Source of the DNA: Paenibacillus sp. JQZ6Y-1 | GTDB lineage: Bacteria > Bacillota > Bacilli > Paenibacillales > Paenibacillaceae | NCBI RefSeq assembly: GCF_040719145.1 | Contig: NZ_JBFDUZ010000005.1 | Span: forward strand, 124,001 to 188,000 | DNA length: 64,000 nucleotides | Direction of reading: 5' to 3' | Shown: piece after piece, positions 18,823 to 27,317 of the stretch | Position numbering within the stretch: the first letter of the stretch is position 1 | Layout: the number at the start of each line of letters is the position of its first letter | Program-made: the position numbers and the translations under genes | The notes under the pieces: generated by a model | Databases searched by the model: none | What the model saw: only the letters and a program-made list of their open reading frames with translations | Told to the model about the DNA's origin: nothing

Positions 18823-18828
18823 GAATAA

Positions 18829-18870
18829 CCAAAAGGAACCTCTTCAGCTATAAGGAAGAGGTTCTTTTGG
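18829..18870. terminator. Bidirectional terminator between convergent genes
   Basis: CCAAAAGGAACCTCTTC pairs with GAAGAGGTTCTTTTGG (one bulge). It lies between the SEC-C/YkgJ gene and the Lrp-type regulator. Confidence 0.85.
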
Positions 18871-18896
18871 GTTGTCTGTTTGTTTTGCTTGTCGTA

Positions 18897-19343
18897 TTAT
18901 TCCTCCACATTCACTGGCAACACATGTCGCCGCTCAACAGGTGAGGTCAGCACCACCGACGTATTTACATAGCTGTACACCATCAGTCGATCCACCAGCT
19001 GGCGCAGCCCTTCCATCCCATCCACCGCCGCTTTGATGATGTATCCAATCTCACCTGTCACGCGGTGACACTCGATCACATCCTCCTCCTGCACAATCAT
19101 CTTCTCCCATTCGCTGGCAGACACTTTGAGGTCGCTAATCTGGATCATCAGCATAATGCTACGTCCAATTGCCGATGGTGAGACGATGGCGGTGAAGCCC
19201 TGAATGATTCCTCTTTCTTGTAAACGATGTAGTCGTTCCGTAACACTTGGACGGCTGAGCGATAGCTGCTTGGACAGGTCGCTGATCGTCATGCGTGCAT
19301 CCTCCTGCAATAATGTCAGCAGACGTGCATCAATATGATCCAT
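18897..19343 (-). CDS. Lrp/AsnC-family transcriptional regulator
   Basis: The 148-residue protein has an N-terminal winged HTH (MDHIDARLLTLLQEDARMTI, recognition helix near LSRPSVTERLHRLQERGII). A C-terminal RAM/AsnC ligand domain (about 65-148) follows, with the conserved V(T)GEIGYIIKA strand. The start at 19343 follows GGGGAGG; upstream in-frame codons lack an RBS. It is divergent from the YitT-like gene with a 200-base shared control region, so that gene is the likely target. The ligand is probably an amino acid but is unknown. Confidence 0.9.
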   Translation of the reverse strand: MDHIDARLLTLLQEDARMTISDLSKQLSLSRPSVTERLHRLQERGIIQGFTAIVSPSAIGRSIMLMIQISDLKVSASEWEKMIVQEEDVIECHRVTGEIGYIIKAAVDGMEGLRQLVDRLMVYSYVNTSVVLTSPVERRHVLPVNVEE

Positions 19344-19542
19344 GGATGTGGTCCTCCCCTGTATGTATATTCCATTGGACGTAAGGATTCCAATATGAAG
19401 TCGTGTCACCGAATTATTGTTCATTTTGAAAAGGATCGGCGGCAATTCTATCTGTTTTTATATGTGTTTTGCTTGTTTGGTATTATATCATGTACATATC
19501 TGAAAATGAATAATTATTCAATGTATTCGAAAGGATGGTTGT

Positions 19543-20211
19543 ATGTCTTCATCTTCACCTGTCAACGCTTCGCAGCAGGCTATACGTTGGCTCAAAGTAC
19601 TACTGGGCTGTTTGCTTGTCAGCGCCGGGCTTCTATTGCTGCGTCACGCGCAGGTTGTAACTGGCGGTACAGCAGGATTATCGCTCAGTCTCAACTATCT
19701 GCTGCATCTGCCATTTGCTTTGCTGTTCTTCGTTATTAATATTCCGTTTTATGTATTTTCGCTCACTCGGATGGGGTGGAGCTTTACGCTTTCTACCGTC
19801 TTGTCAGTCTGCTTGGTATCGCTAATGACATCGGTAGATCGCTGGCTGCCCGCGTTTTCGATGCCACAATTGGCTGGCACGGTAATAGGCAGCATCCTGT
19901 GCGGATTGGGGCTGTCGCTGCTGTTTATGAATCGCGCTTCGCTGGGTGGCGTGAATATCGTTGCTATCTTTATGCAGCAGCGGTTTGGCTGGAACCCGGG
20001 GTTGGTGAATTTTGTATTCGACTCTATCGTCGTGTGCATTGGACTATATTCGGTTGGATTATATGAAGCGGTATTGTCAGCAATGTCGGTGGTGATTGTA
20101 TCCACGATTATCGGGTATTTCAAAAATCGGATCGCCCGTGGCAACAGTCGTCCCGCTACAATGCCAGCTTCGATGACGGCAGCAACGACTACCAGTGCGG
20201 AAGCTTCATAA
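19543..20211 (+). CDS. YitT-family membrane protein
   Basis: The 222-residue protein has about five to six hydrophobic helices and the family motif HAQVVTGGTAGLSLSLNYLL near residue 30, repeated in weaker form as NRASLGGVNIVAIFMQQRFG near 130. Most YitT proteins carry an extra C-terminal DUF2179 domain; this one ends soon after the membrane part with an Ala/Thr-rich tail, so it belongs to the short YczE/YitT-like group. It is divergent from the Lrp-type regulator, which suggests control by an amino acid signal. Transport function is inferred only. Confidence 0.8.
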   Translation: MSSSSPVNASQQAIRWLKVLLGCLLVSAGLLLLRHAQVVTGGTAGLSLSLNYLLHLPFALLFFVINIPFYVFSLTRMGWSFTLSTVLSVCLVSLMTSVDRWLPAFSMPQLAGTVIGSILCGLGLSLLFMNRASLGGVNIVAIFMQQRFGWNPGLVNFVFDSIVVCIGLYSVGLYEAVLSAMSVVIVSTIIGYFKNRIARGNSRPATMPASMTAATTTSAEAS

Positions 20212-20577
20212 CATAGCTTGAATCTCCAAATAGAACTGATCCAGACAGGGTCGTATGCGCCTACAGACAAGGCGACTGCGATCCTGTTTTGTCTCTCTGT
20301 ATTTGTGTCTCTCTGGATCAAAGCACATACGATCAATTATGAAAAAGCAAACATATTGCACACGCCGCCCATCCCCTTCATTTAGTGATATACTGGTTCA
20401 AGATGATAGAAAAACAGATTGTTCACGGGGATGCTGAATACGCGGTTATCTCTTGCGAAAAGGGGTATGCTTGCCCGTGAAGAATCATCCTATACAGATC
20501 TATGGATGGCTGCCATTAGCAGCAAGGTAAGAATGCAATGCAGCAGATGCAAATGGGAGACGATAGAAAGGAACTCT

Positions 20578-21390
20578 ATGATGGATACAACTTTGCTTTT
20601 GGAGCCGCTCCTGCTGCTGGCGGTCGGGATGCTGGCTTCGATCTGTGGCGCGGTCGCTGGACTGGGCGGTGGATTTATTATTGTGCCAGTGCTGGCATTT
20701 CTATATGTCATTCCGGTAGCGAATATCTCCGGTACGTCGATGGCGGTGCTGTTTGTGAGCGCCATCTCCAGTACGCTTGCCTACGCGCGGCAGCGTAAAA
20801 TCGACTACCGCAGCGGGATCGCCTTTTCGATTGCGATGGTTCCCGGCTCTATTCTTGGCGCGTGGACGACGAGTATAGTGGGCAGTCGCGTCTTTTTCGT
20901 CGCACTTGGTATATTTCTGATGATTATGGCGGTGATGATCAACTTCAAGCCGACGCAGAGCCGGGGCGGATTTTTGCGCCCAACGGTCACACATCGGCTG
21001 ACGGACAACACTGGAAGTGTGCATGAATATTCATTTAACCTATGGTTTGGATGTGGGGTTGCCTTTTTTGTCGGCTTTCTGTCCAGCTTGTTCGGGATTG
21101 GTGGCGGCTCGGTAATGGTGCCGACGATGATTCTGTTTTTGGCGTTTCCGCCGCATATTGCAACAGCAACCTCGATGTTCTCAATTTTGCTGTCGTCGTT
21201 TGTGGGAACGGTATCCCATGTGGCGCTCCATCATGTGATGTGGAATCAATTCATCTGGCTTGCCATCGGAGCGCTTGTTGGTGGGCAAATCGGCGCACGT
21301 ATCGCCTCCAAAATCCCTGCCAAAGCCATCGTTCGGGTGTTAGCAGTCTGTCTGTTTGTCGTTGCGATTCGGATGCTGTTCAAAGGGTAA
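20578..21390 (+). CDS. TauE/SafE-family sulfite/anion exporter-like permease
   Basis: The 270-residue membrane protein shows the two-fold repeat of TauE/SafE permeases. Each half begins with a Gly-rich motif: AVAGLGGGFIIVPVLAF near residue 25 and SLFGIGGGSVMVPTMILFLA near 175. About eight helices are visible. Family members move sulfite, sulfonates or other organic anions; the substrate here cannot be stated. ATG 20578 (or the next ATG, 20581) follows AAAGGAA. The longer reading from 20419 adds a hydrophilic, non-family N-terminus. Confidence 0.88.
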   Translation: MMDTTLLLEPLLLLAVGMLASICGAVAGLGGGFIIVPVLAFLYVIPVANISGTSMAVLFVSAISSTLAYARQRKIDYRSGIAFSIAMVPGSILGAWTTSIVGSRVFFVALGIFLMIMAVMINFKPTQSRGGFLRPTVTHRLTDNTGSVHEYSFNLWFGCGVAFFVGFLSSLFGIGGGSVMVPTMILFLAFPPHIATATSMFSILLSSFVGTVSHVALHHVMWNQFIWLAIGALVGGQIGARIASKIPAKAIVRVLAVCLFVVAIRMLFKG

Positions 21391-21508
21391 AAAAAGAAGC
21401 GCCCACATCGCTACACTACGATAGATATACAAATTACCAGACAGCACATATGAACGCTACGTTCATCACAGTATTCCTTATTTTAGGACAGAGAAAGGTT
21501 CTGAGCAT

Positions 21509-22351
21509 ATGTCATTTGTAAAACAAAGCATCTATACACGCTACATCCCTGCCATGCAGCCTGCGGAGCAAGAGAACGAAACAGGCTACTGGTTTATTTT
21601 CCGAGGCAGCGATATGCTGGTGCATCAGCAGGATGAGCTGCTTGCCGTTCCCGTTGCCAAAGGGCTGGAAGCGTACCAGCTAGAACCGCTACGCTCGCTC
21701 TACCTCGGTTCGATTGAGCAGGCATCGTGTTATACCGCCGAAGTCAGCAAGGACACACAAGCACCGGAAGGGATGGCATTTATCCCGCTATTCGGTCTGT
21801 TTGAAAAGATTGATCAGGATCTATTCCATGTTGCCGGACGCGCCGTGCAAATGCTCGGCTGGGATGCGACGCATCAATTTTGCGGACGCTGTGGTACGGC
21901 GCTAGAGCATGCACAGCATGAACGCAGCAAAGTTTGTTCAAACTGCGGTCTAAGTCAGTACCCGCGCATTTCCCCAGCGGTCATTACACTGATCACCAAG
22001 GGCGATAAGTTGCTGCTGGCGCGCGCTGGGCATTTTCCCGGTAATATGTATGGGCTGATTGCGGGCTTTGTAGAAGCAGGCGAAACGCTAGAGGATTGCG
22101 TGCAGCGTGAGACGATGGAAGAGATTGGTATCAAGGTGAAAAATATCCGCTACTTCGACAGCCAGCCGTGGCCATTTCCGCACTCGCTGATGGTCGGCTT
22201 CCTCGCGGAATACGATAGCGGCGAGATTCAGGTGGATGGCGAGGAGATTGTACACGCGGACTGGTTCGATCCGAATGACTTGCCGAATATTCCACCGCTG
22301 ATCAGTATCGCGCGCAAGATGATCGATTGGTATGTGGAGCAGAGCAAATAA
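21509..22351 (+). CDS. nudC: NAD(+) diphosphatase / RNA-decapping Nudix hydrolase NudC
   Basis: The 280-residue protein has the NudC order of domains: an N-terminal domain, a zinc ribbon (CGRCGTALEHAQ followed by CSNCG, about 128-150) and a Nudix box (GFVEAGETLEDCVQRETMEE then IGI, about 190-212). The NudC-specific SQPWPFPHSLM follows. NudC hydrolyses NADH/NAD to NMN and AMP and removes NAD caps from RNA. All Nudix Glu residues are present. It is followed by a long intergenic region and a strong terminator. Confidence 0.95.
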   Translation: MSFVKQSIYTRYIPAMQPAEQENETGYWFIFRGSDMLVHQQDELLAVPVAKGLEAYQLEPLRSLYLGSIEQASCYTAEVSKDTQAPEGMAFIPLFGLFEKIDQDLFHVAGRAVQMLGWDATHQFCGRCGTALEHAQHERSKVCSNCGLSQYPRISPAVITLITKGDKLLLARAGHFPGNMYGLIAGFVEAGETLEDCVQRETMEEIGIKVKNIRYFDSQPWPFPHSLMVGFLAEYDSGEIQVDGEEIVHADWFDPNDLPNIPPLISIARKMIDWYVEQSK

Positions 22352-22501
22352 GTGCTGACATGTTGCCTTTGAAGCCTGTAAAAGAAACAATTGCATGTAA
22401 AATGTTCGTTCAACGCTTTCTTTTACTGATTCTCACTGGATCACGAAACAAGAGTGTAAATCTATGCAGTAGATCAATGACTCAATTAACTTATCAACCA
22501 T

Positions 22502-22556
22502 AAAAAGGCTGCTCCCCTCGTCATCTTCTCATGACGCTCGGGAACAGCCTTTTTTA
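22502..22556. terminator. Strong terminator between nudC and the FusB-like gene
   Basis: AAAAAGGCTGCTCCC pairs with GGGAACAGCCTTTTTT (one mismatch), and an internal CGTCATcttctcATGACG hairpin extends the stem. T-runs occur on both strands, so it may also end the FusB-like transcript. The rest of 22352-22708 holds nothing I can identify. Confidence 0.85.
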
Positions 22557-22708
22557 TGGTATACGCATTGTATTGGCAAGACGTCAAACGGCTACTTACG
22601 TTTATCGCCGATGCCGTCCTATCTAGCGATGATCCTTTACCTGATGCAGAAGAACAAGCTCCATACGGTCGTTTATTCTATGGGCATCCCATTCATCCCC
22701 GCTCAATC

Positions 22709-23350
22709 TTAGCGTCCTACCTTCAGCAGAAATTTCTCCAACGCTTCGGTATCGGTGATATTGTGATTGCACATCTCATCGTCCATGCACACATATTGCC
22801 CAACAGAGGATAGATTGTCCGGCGAGTGGGCTTTCATTTTGACATTGAAAAAGCCCAGCTCCTGATTCCGATTACAGAACATGCAGAAGCCCCGTTTGTT
22901 GGTCGGTGTGATCTGCCCTTCGGTCGCGATCAGACGATCTTCATGCGGATAGACGATAAATAGCCGATTCGCAGCAATATCAATCCAGCGCAAATATGTG
23001 GTGTGTGTCAGATCAATCGTAGCCATCTCCGGTGCTTTCAGCTTTTTCGCTTTGGGAAAGAGATGTTGAATCTGCTTGGGCGTCACTTCAGGGAACGGAA
23101 TGACATAAGGCTCTAACGATTGTAGATAAGCCTGAATGTCCTCTGTCTTCTGATACGTCCCTAGCAGCTCCAGCAAAGATTTTTGCTCTGTTGTCAGTGC
23201 ATCAAACGTGTGAATGATCTTCTGCACGGCGCTGTATTTGACCGTTTCCAATACTTGACGATCGGCAATCCCTCGCATCGTTTTGATCAGAAAATCCGCC
23301 TGTTTATGAATAAAATTCAATTGATGATTATGAATAAATGGTGTTTGCAT
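22709..23350 (-). CDS. FusB/FusC-family EF-G-binding protein
   Basis: The 213-residue length equals that of FusB-type proteins, which bind elongation factor G and rescue it from fusidic acid. The N-terminal helical half (about 1-100) is followed by a C-terminal domain with a treble-clef zinc site: GFCMFCNR and YVCMDDEMCNHN provide the Cys ligands. Homologues are common in Firmicute chromosomes and many have no shown role in resistance, so the native function may be ribosome recycling or stress. The start follows AAGGGGCTGAAAGCG. A structured region lies just upstream. Confidence 0.85.
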   Translation of the reverse strand: MQTPFIHNHQLNFIHKQADFLIKTMRGIADRQVLETVKYSAVQKIIHTFDALTTEQKSLLELLGTYQKTEDIQAYLQSLEPYVIPFPEVTPKQIQHLFPKAKKLKAPEMATIDLTHTTYLRWIDIAANRLFIVYPHEDRLIATEGQITPTNKRGFCMFCNRNQELGFFNVKMKAHSPDNLSSVGQYVCMDDEMCNHNITDTEALEKFLLKVGR

Positions 23351-23387
23351 CGCTTTCAGCCCCTTATATGATTTGGTAAAACATAAG

Positions 23388-23484
23388 GTGCAAAGCCTGC
23401 GGGCATGTCTATCTTAAAGATTCAGGGCGATACAGCTATTCTCGCCTTGCCCTGCACAAAGTCCACCCTGTTCAGGCTTCGCGC
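23388..23484 (-). promoter_or_regulatory. Structured leader upstream of the FusB-like gene
   Basis: Two distant segments, 23388-23399 and 23473-23484, can pair over 12 positions (11 pairs including one G-U). Inside, CAGGGCGA (23423-23430) pairs with TCGCC..GCCCTG (23442-23454). The GC-rich element sits 40-130 bases before the FusB-like start, in its likely 5' untranslated region. It matches no riboswitch or T-box consensus that I recognise, and a small RNA on either strand is an alternative. Confidence 0.4.
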
Positions 23485-23636
23485 AAGGCCTCTCTAGCTA
23501 ACGAGCAATCCGGTGCGAACCAAAATGCCACGGTAGGACCCCCTATCATATGAGTATACGGGAAGTATACCAGTGTGACAGGATCAGGGCAAATCTAACC
23601 TCGCCCATTGGTTTCCTAACGCAAAGCTCCTTCCGC

Positions 23637-24668
23637 TTAATACTGCGCCCCACTCGGAAACGCATACTTATTCATCCCCTTCACCGACAGCAAACGGAAG
23701 CCTTCACGGCTGAAATCCTGACCATTCCGCGCCATGTCATACTTCGGTGTCTTCGTATAATAATCCATATAATTCAACATATACGGATACGAGCGCACCA
23801 CATCGGCATTCGGCTTGGATGAGCTATAGTGGATCGGCGAGACGCCATAGCCGTCCAGCGAGAATACGCCTGCGGCTGCCTCATTCATTTTGAAAAATTG
23901 AGTCAACACGGTATCCGTACTTGCCTGATAATCAATAGTACTGACGCTCATTAGACGCACGCCCAGCACGCGGCGATACATAAGCGATTTATCCATCTTT
24001 TGCTGAAATTCTTCCATATACGCACTGGATACACGGCTACCGTTCAGATTCGCAGGCAGGATAAAGCTTTCTAGCAAATACAGATCACTGCTGGTGATGC
24101 GCGTCTTCACGCCATTTGGATTTAACTCGGCGTTCTTCGTGCTGCTCATCACATCTTCAGGATGCCACGCGTTAATGAATGCTCCCATACTCTGTTCATG
24201 CACCGCATCTACCGCTTCATTCAGCCGTGCACGCGACACGCCGTAATCGTAACCAGCATCATCTAGGAATACGCCGTACACCCCAGCATCCTTCCACAAT
24301 CCAATCCGCTGCTTGATCGTATCCATGCTCAGATTATCGGTAGAATCGGTCACGCCCAGATCGACATAGCCGAAGATTTGAATGCTCGGCTTGATCTGCT
24401 TGATTCGGTCGATGATCTGAAGTGTGGTTGTATGATTCTCATGCTCTGGCAGCTCCAGACGGTCGCCCAGCACCAATACGTCATATTGAGCAAATGTCTG
24501 CGCGGCATCTTCTGGACTGGCAGCATCGTTGATGGACTCTGGAATACCGTAGTAAATCAACAGTTTCGGACCCGGTGTTGTATTGGCTTGCGCAGATGCG
24601 CTATTGGTTGTGCACAGAACCGCCACCATAGCGAGCATACACATTGCGAGACGATGATATAGTTTCAT
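23637..24668 (-). CDS. Secreted TIM-barrel glycosidase-like protein (PelA hydrolase-domain-like)
   Basis: The 343-residue protein has a clear Sec signal peptide (MKLYHRLAMCMLAMVAVLCTTNSASA). A TIM-barrel domain resembles the TM1410/GH114/GH166 group: LLIYYGIPESIN at the first strand, IQIFGYVDLGVTDST, GVYGVFLDDAGYDYGVSR with a likely catalytic DD pair, and GAFINAWHPEDVM. In PelA of Pseudomonas a related hydrolase domain is fused to the deacetylase. Here it is a separate gene, divergent from a pel operon whose PelA-like protein has only a deacetylase domain. A role in trimming Pel polysaccharide is inferred from that context. The start follows AAAGGAG. Confidence 0.7.
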   Translation of the reverse strand: MKLYHRLAMCMLAMVAVLCTTNSASAQANTTPGPKLLIYYGIPESINDAASPEDAAQTFAQYDVLVLGDRLELPEHENHTTTLQIIDRIKQIKPSIQIFGYVDLGVTDSTDNLSMDTIKQRIGLWKDAGVYGVFLDDAGYDYGVSRARLNEAVDAVHEQSMGAFINAWHPEDVMSSTKNAELNPNGVKTRITSSDLYLLESFILPANLNGSRVSSAYMEEFQQKMDKSLMYRRVLGVRLMSVSTIDYQASTDTVLTQFFKMNEAAAGVFSLDGYGVSPIHYSSSKPNADVVRSYPYMLNYMDYYTKTPKYDMARNGQDFSREGFRLLSVKGMNKYAFPSGAQY

Positions 24669-25139
24669 CTTTCATTTCTCCTTTTGATACGTTCCATGTA
24701 TGAAAAACATTAATTACCATAATATCCATTTCACATTATTTTTCTTTTCTACTGTATACACGATATCCTCTTCAACATAACACAATTTCTATAAAAGTAA
24801 ACGTCATTTCTACAATATGAGATACCTGTCTTTCATATGAGTCCTAGTCCTTAAGAATCATCGATAATACGCATTTACGAAATTGTTAAAAAAGCTTTAA
24901 ATATGCGTGAAATAAAGCTTTTTATCATCAGTAAACTCGCATCCACGTGTCTAAAGATTAAGAAACTATGTGGTGTAAAATTTTACTCAAATAATATTAC
25001 TCAATTGTAATAAAATAGTTGTCAAGGTTGCTGAATTACATATAAAATAACAAAACCAATTCCAATTTTTTTCGAACTTTTGGTCGTTTGTTTTCATAAT
25101 CGGCTTTTCATTTTTCATTTTACTCAAGGAGGAGTTCCA
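24669..25139. other. AT-rich divergent control region of the pel locus
   Basis: About 470 bases lie between the secreted hydrolase-like gene and the pel operon. The region is much richer in AT than the flanking genes. One good sigma-A-type promoter toward pel is described separately. No ORF with an RBS or structured RNA was found. Confidence 0.6.
25019..25046 (+). promoter_or_regulatory. Probable sigma-A promoter of the pel operon
   Basis: TTGTCA (25019-25024, 5 of 6 to TTGACA) and TATAAA (25041-25046, 5 of 6 to TATAAT) are separated by 16 bases. This would give a leader of about 85-90 bases before the TTG start at 25140. Confidence 0.45.
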
Positions 25140-27317
25140 TTGAATGTTCTGATCACAGGCGGATACGGGTTTATTGGCTCGTTTGTGGCGGAGCGTTTTC
25201 ACAAAGAAGGACACCAGGTGTATATCATCGACAATCTGGCTTCCGGTCGGAAAGAGAACGTGACCGTCCCGCACAAATTTTACAATCTGGGTGTGGAGGA
25301 TGAACGCTGTGATGAGATTTTCCACAGCATCAAGCCAGATATTATCGTTCATCTAGCGGCACAGGTCGATGTAGCGGTATCGATGCGCGAACCTCGTCAG
25401 GATGCGCAAACCAACATTCTTGGTCTGGTCAACATGCTGGAGATGTCCAGCAAATACAAGGTCTCCAAATTTATCTTCGCGTCCTCGGCTGCCGTGTACG
25501 GCATGAATGAACAGGTACCATTGACAGAAGTGATGAGCACCGAACCGCTATCACCCTACGGTATTAACAAGCTGCTTGGCGAAGTATACTGCGGCAAATG
25601 GAACGACATTTACAAGCTGCCCACCCTCTGCTTCCGCTTCTCCAACGTATATGGACCACGGCAGGGTACGATTGGTGAAGGCGGCGTTGTCTCGATTTAT
25701 ATGCAACAGCTTATGGATCAACGCGATCTGAATGTATTCGGTGACGGGGAGCAGACACGCGACTTTATCTATGTAGAGGATGTAGTGGACGGCATTTACC
25801 GTGGTGCAACCGGCGAAGCGACAGGCATCTACAATTTGTCTACGAATACAGAGACGAGCCTAAATGAGCTGATCGGCATTCTGGAACAACTCGAACCAGT
25901 ACAGGATGTGCATTATCTGGATGCGCGCAGCGGTGATATTTATCGTTCTTCATTAGACAATACTCGAATCAAAAAGGATCTGGACTGGCTCCCCCTTTAC
26001 TCCATTCGTGAAGGCATGGAGAAAACGCACGCTTGGTTCCGTGACCATCATACTCCGGTTGCCGCCGACAGACAGGCAGAGCAACCACAGGGCTACCGTC
26101 ACTGGTTTACACAGCTTCGACCGTATGCGGAGAATCTACTCGCTTTTGCCCTCATCGTCTTCCTCACTCGATACGGCTCACATTGGTCGATCTCGGCGGA
26201 TATTGATTTCAAGCTTGTTTACATACTTGTACTGGGTGTTGTATATGGAGCTAGACAGTCGGTTATCTCGGCTATCCTTTCGTCAGGATTGTTCTTTTAC
26301 GGGGCGCTGGCGAATGGGCGGGACTGGCAAAGCATGTTGTATGACCCAGAAGCGTTGTTCATGCTAGCGATCTATCTGTTCTTCGGGCTGGTGGTTGGCT
26401 TTGTATCCGATAAGCACAAGCGCGAATCGGTATCCATCCACAATGAACTGACTGCGGAGAAGGAACGCTATACCTTCTTGAGCCATATTTACCGTGATAC
26501 ACGCAAGATCAAGGAAGAATTACAGCGCCAGCTGATCAGCAGCAAGGACAGCATCGGACGTATTTATACCATTACGCGCAAGCTCGAAAGCCTAGAATCG
26601 GAAGAAGTCATCACCGCCTCGATGGATGTACTGGAAAATCTGCTCGATACCCGCCATATCTCCATATACTCGGTTAATGAAAGTAACCATATGCGGCTGC
26701 TTGTACAGTCGCGCCAATCTGGATTTATTCTGCCCAAAACGATTCGTCTGGACGATCAACCCCATTTCCGCCAAGTGATCGATACCCGCAAAATGTGGGT
26801 CAACAAGGACATGGAGCCGGACATCCCGATGTATATTATGCCCGTGCTGCATGACCGTCAGGTGATTGCGCTGATCTCACTGCATGAACCGTCATTTGAG
26901 CATTTGAATATGGGCTATGAGAATCGCTTCAAGGTCAGTGTCGATATGATCTCCTCCTCGCTGGCACGCGCATTCCGGTATGAAGGTGCCACACGTCAGG
27001 AGCGATATGTAGACGATCTGCCAGTATTGAACGAAGCGACCTTTGCTCAATTGCTGCGTGCGCGTGAAGAAGCGCGTAAGCTGCACAATAGCGACTACAG
27101 TCTGCTCACCTTGCAGCAAGAACAACGTACATTGAACGAGCTGGTGATGCTGGTCGACAGCATCAAGCGCGACTCGGATCATCTGGGGATGCTGAACGGA
27201 TTGCCTGTCCTGCTATTATCCCATGCGACGACAGCGGAGGCGCAGCTAGTCATTCAGCGTTTGCAGCAATACGGTATCAGCGCCAGTCTGCGCATGGAGG
27301 ACGTGCTGTATGCTTAG
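25140..27317 (+). CDS. pelD: Sugar-nucleotide epimerase fused to PelD-like cyclic-di-GMP receptor
   Basis: The 725-residue protein is a fusion. Residues 1-310 form an NAD-dependent epimerase: GGYGFIGS nucleotide motif at 7-14, FASSAAVYG and SPYGINK with the catalytic Tyr-Lys. This suggests a UDP-GlcNAc/GalNAc C4-epimerase, as for PelX. Residues about 335-445 hold four membrane helices; a coiled linker and GAF domain (about 480-620) follow, then a degenerate GGDEF domain. The RxxD I-site is intact (RDSD, 677-680), while the position of GGDEF reads NGLPV (686-690), so it should bind but not make cyclic-di-GMP. TTG 25140 is the start: AAGGAGGA precedes it and the nearby ATG is out of frame. It overlaps pelE by 8 bases. 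Confidence 0.9.
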   Translation: MNVLITGGYGFIGSFVAERFHKEGHQVYIIDNLASGRKENVTVPHKFYNLGVEDERCDEIFHSIKPDIIVHLAAQVDVAVSMREPRQDAQTNILGLVNMLEMSSKYKVSKFIFASSAAVYGMNEQVPLTEVMSTEPLSPYGINKLLGEVYCGKWNDIYKLPTLCFRFSNVYGPRQGTIGEGGVVSIYMQQLMDQRDLNVFGDGEQTRDFIYVEDVVDGIYRGATGEATGIYNLSTNTETSLNELIGILEQLEPVQDVHYLDARSGDIYRSSLDNTRIKKDLDWLPLYSIREGMEKTHAWFRDHHTPVAADRQAEQPQGYRHWFTQLRPYAENLLAFALIVFLTRYGSHWSISADIDFKLVYILVLGVVYGARQSVISAILSSGLFFYGALANGRDWQSMLYDPEALFMLAIYLFFGLVVGFVSDKHKRESVSIHNELTAEKERYTFLSHIYRDTRKIKEELQRQLISSKDSIGRIYTITRKLESLESEEVITASMDVLENLLDTRHISIYSVNESNHMRLLVQSRQSGFILPKTIRLDDQPHFRQVIDTRKMWVNKDMEPDIPMYIMPVLHDRQVIALISLHEPSFEHLNMGYENRFKVSVDMISSSLARAFRYEGATRQERYVDDLPVLNEATFAQLLRAREEARKLHNSDYSLLTLQQEQRTLNELVMLVDSIKRDSDHLGMLNGLPVLLLSHATTAEAQLVIQRLQQYGISASLRMEDVLYA

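Noticed and set aside
20419-20577. 53-residue N-terminal extension of the TauE-like permease
   Set aside because: It is hydrophilic, unlike the family, and the ATG at 20578 has its own RBS.
23351-23560. Possible T-box, cobalamin or 6S-type RNA
   Set aside because: A short AACAGGGTGG-like string and an AGCCTGCGG string recall known RNAs, but the rest of each consensus is absent. I keep only the general call of a structured leader.
24840-24960. Further copies of the TTAAG-N6-TAAAG box in the pel control region
   Set aside because: TTAAG and TAAAG strings occur, but not at 11-bp spacing or in front of a -10, so the pel operon cannot be added to the predicted regulon.
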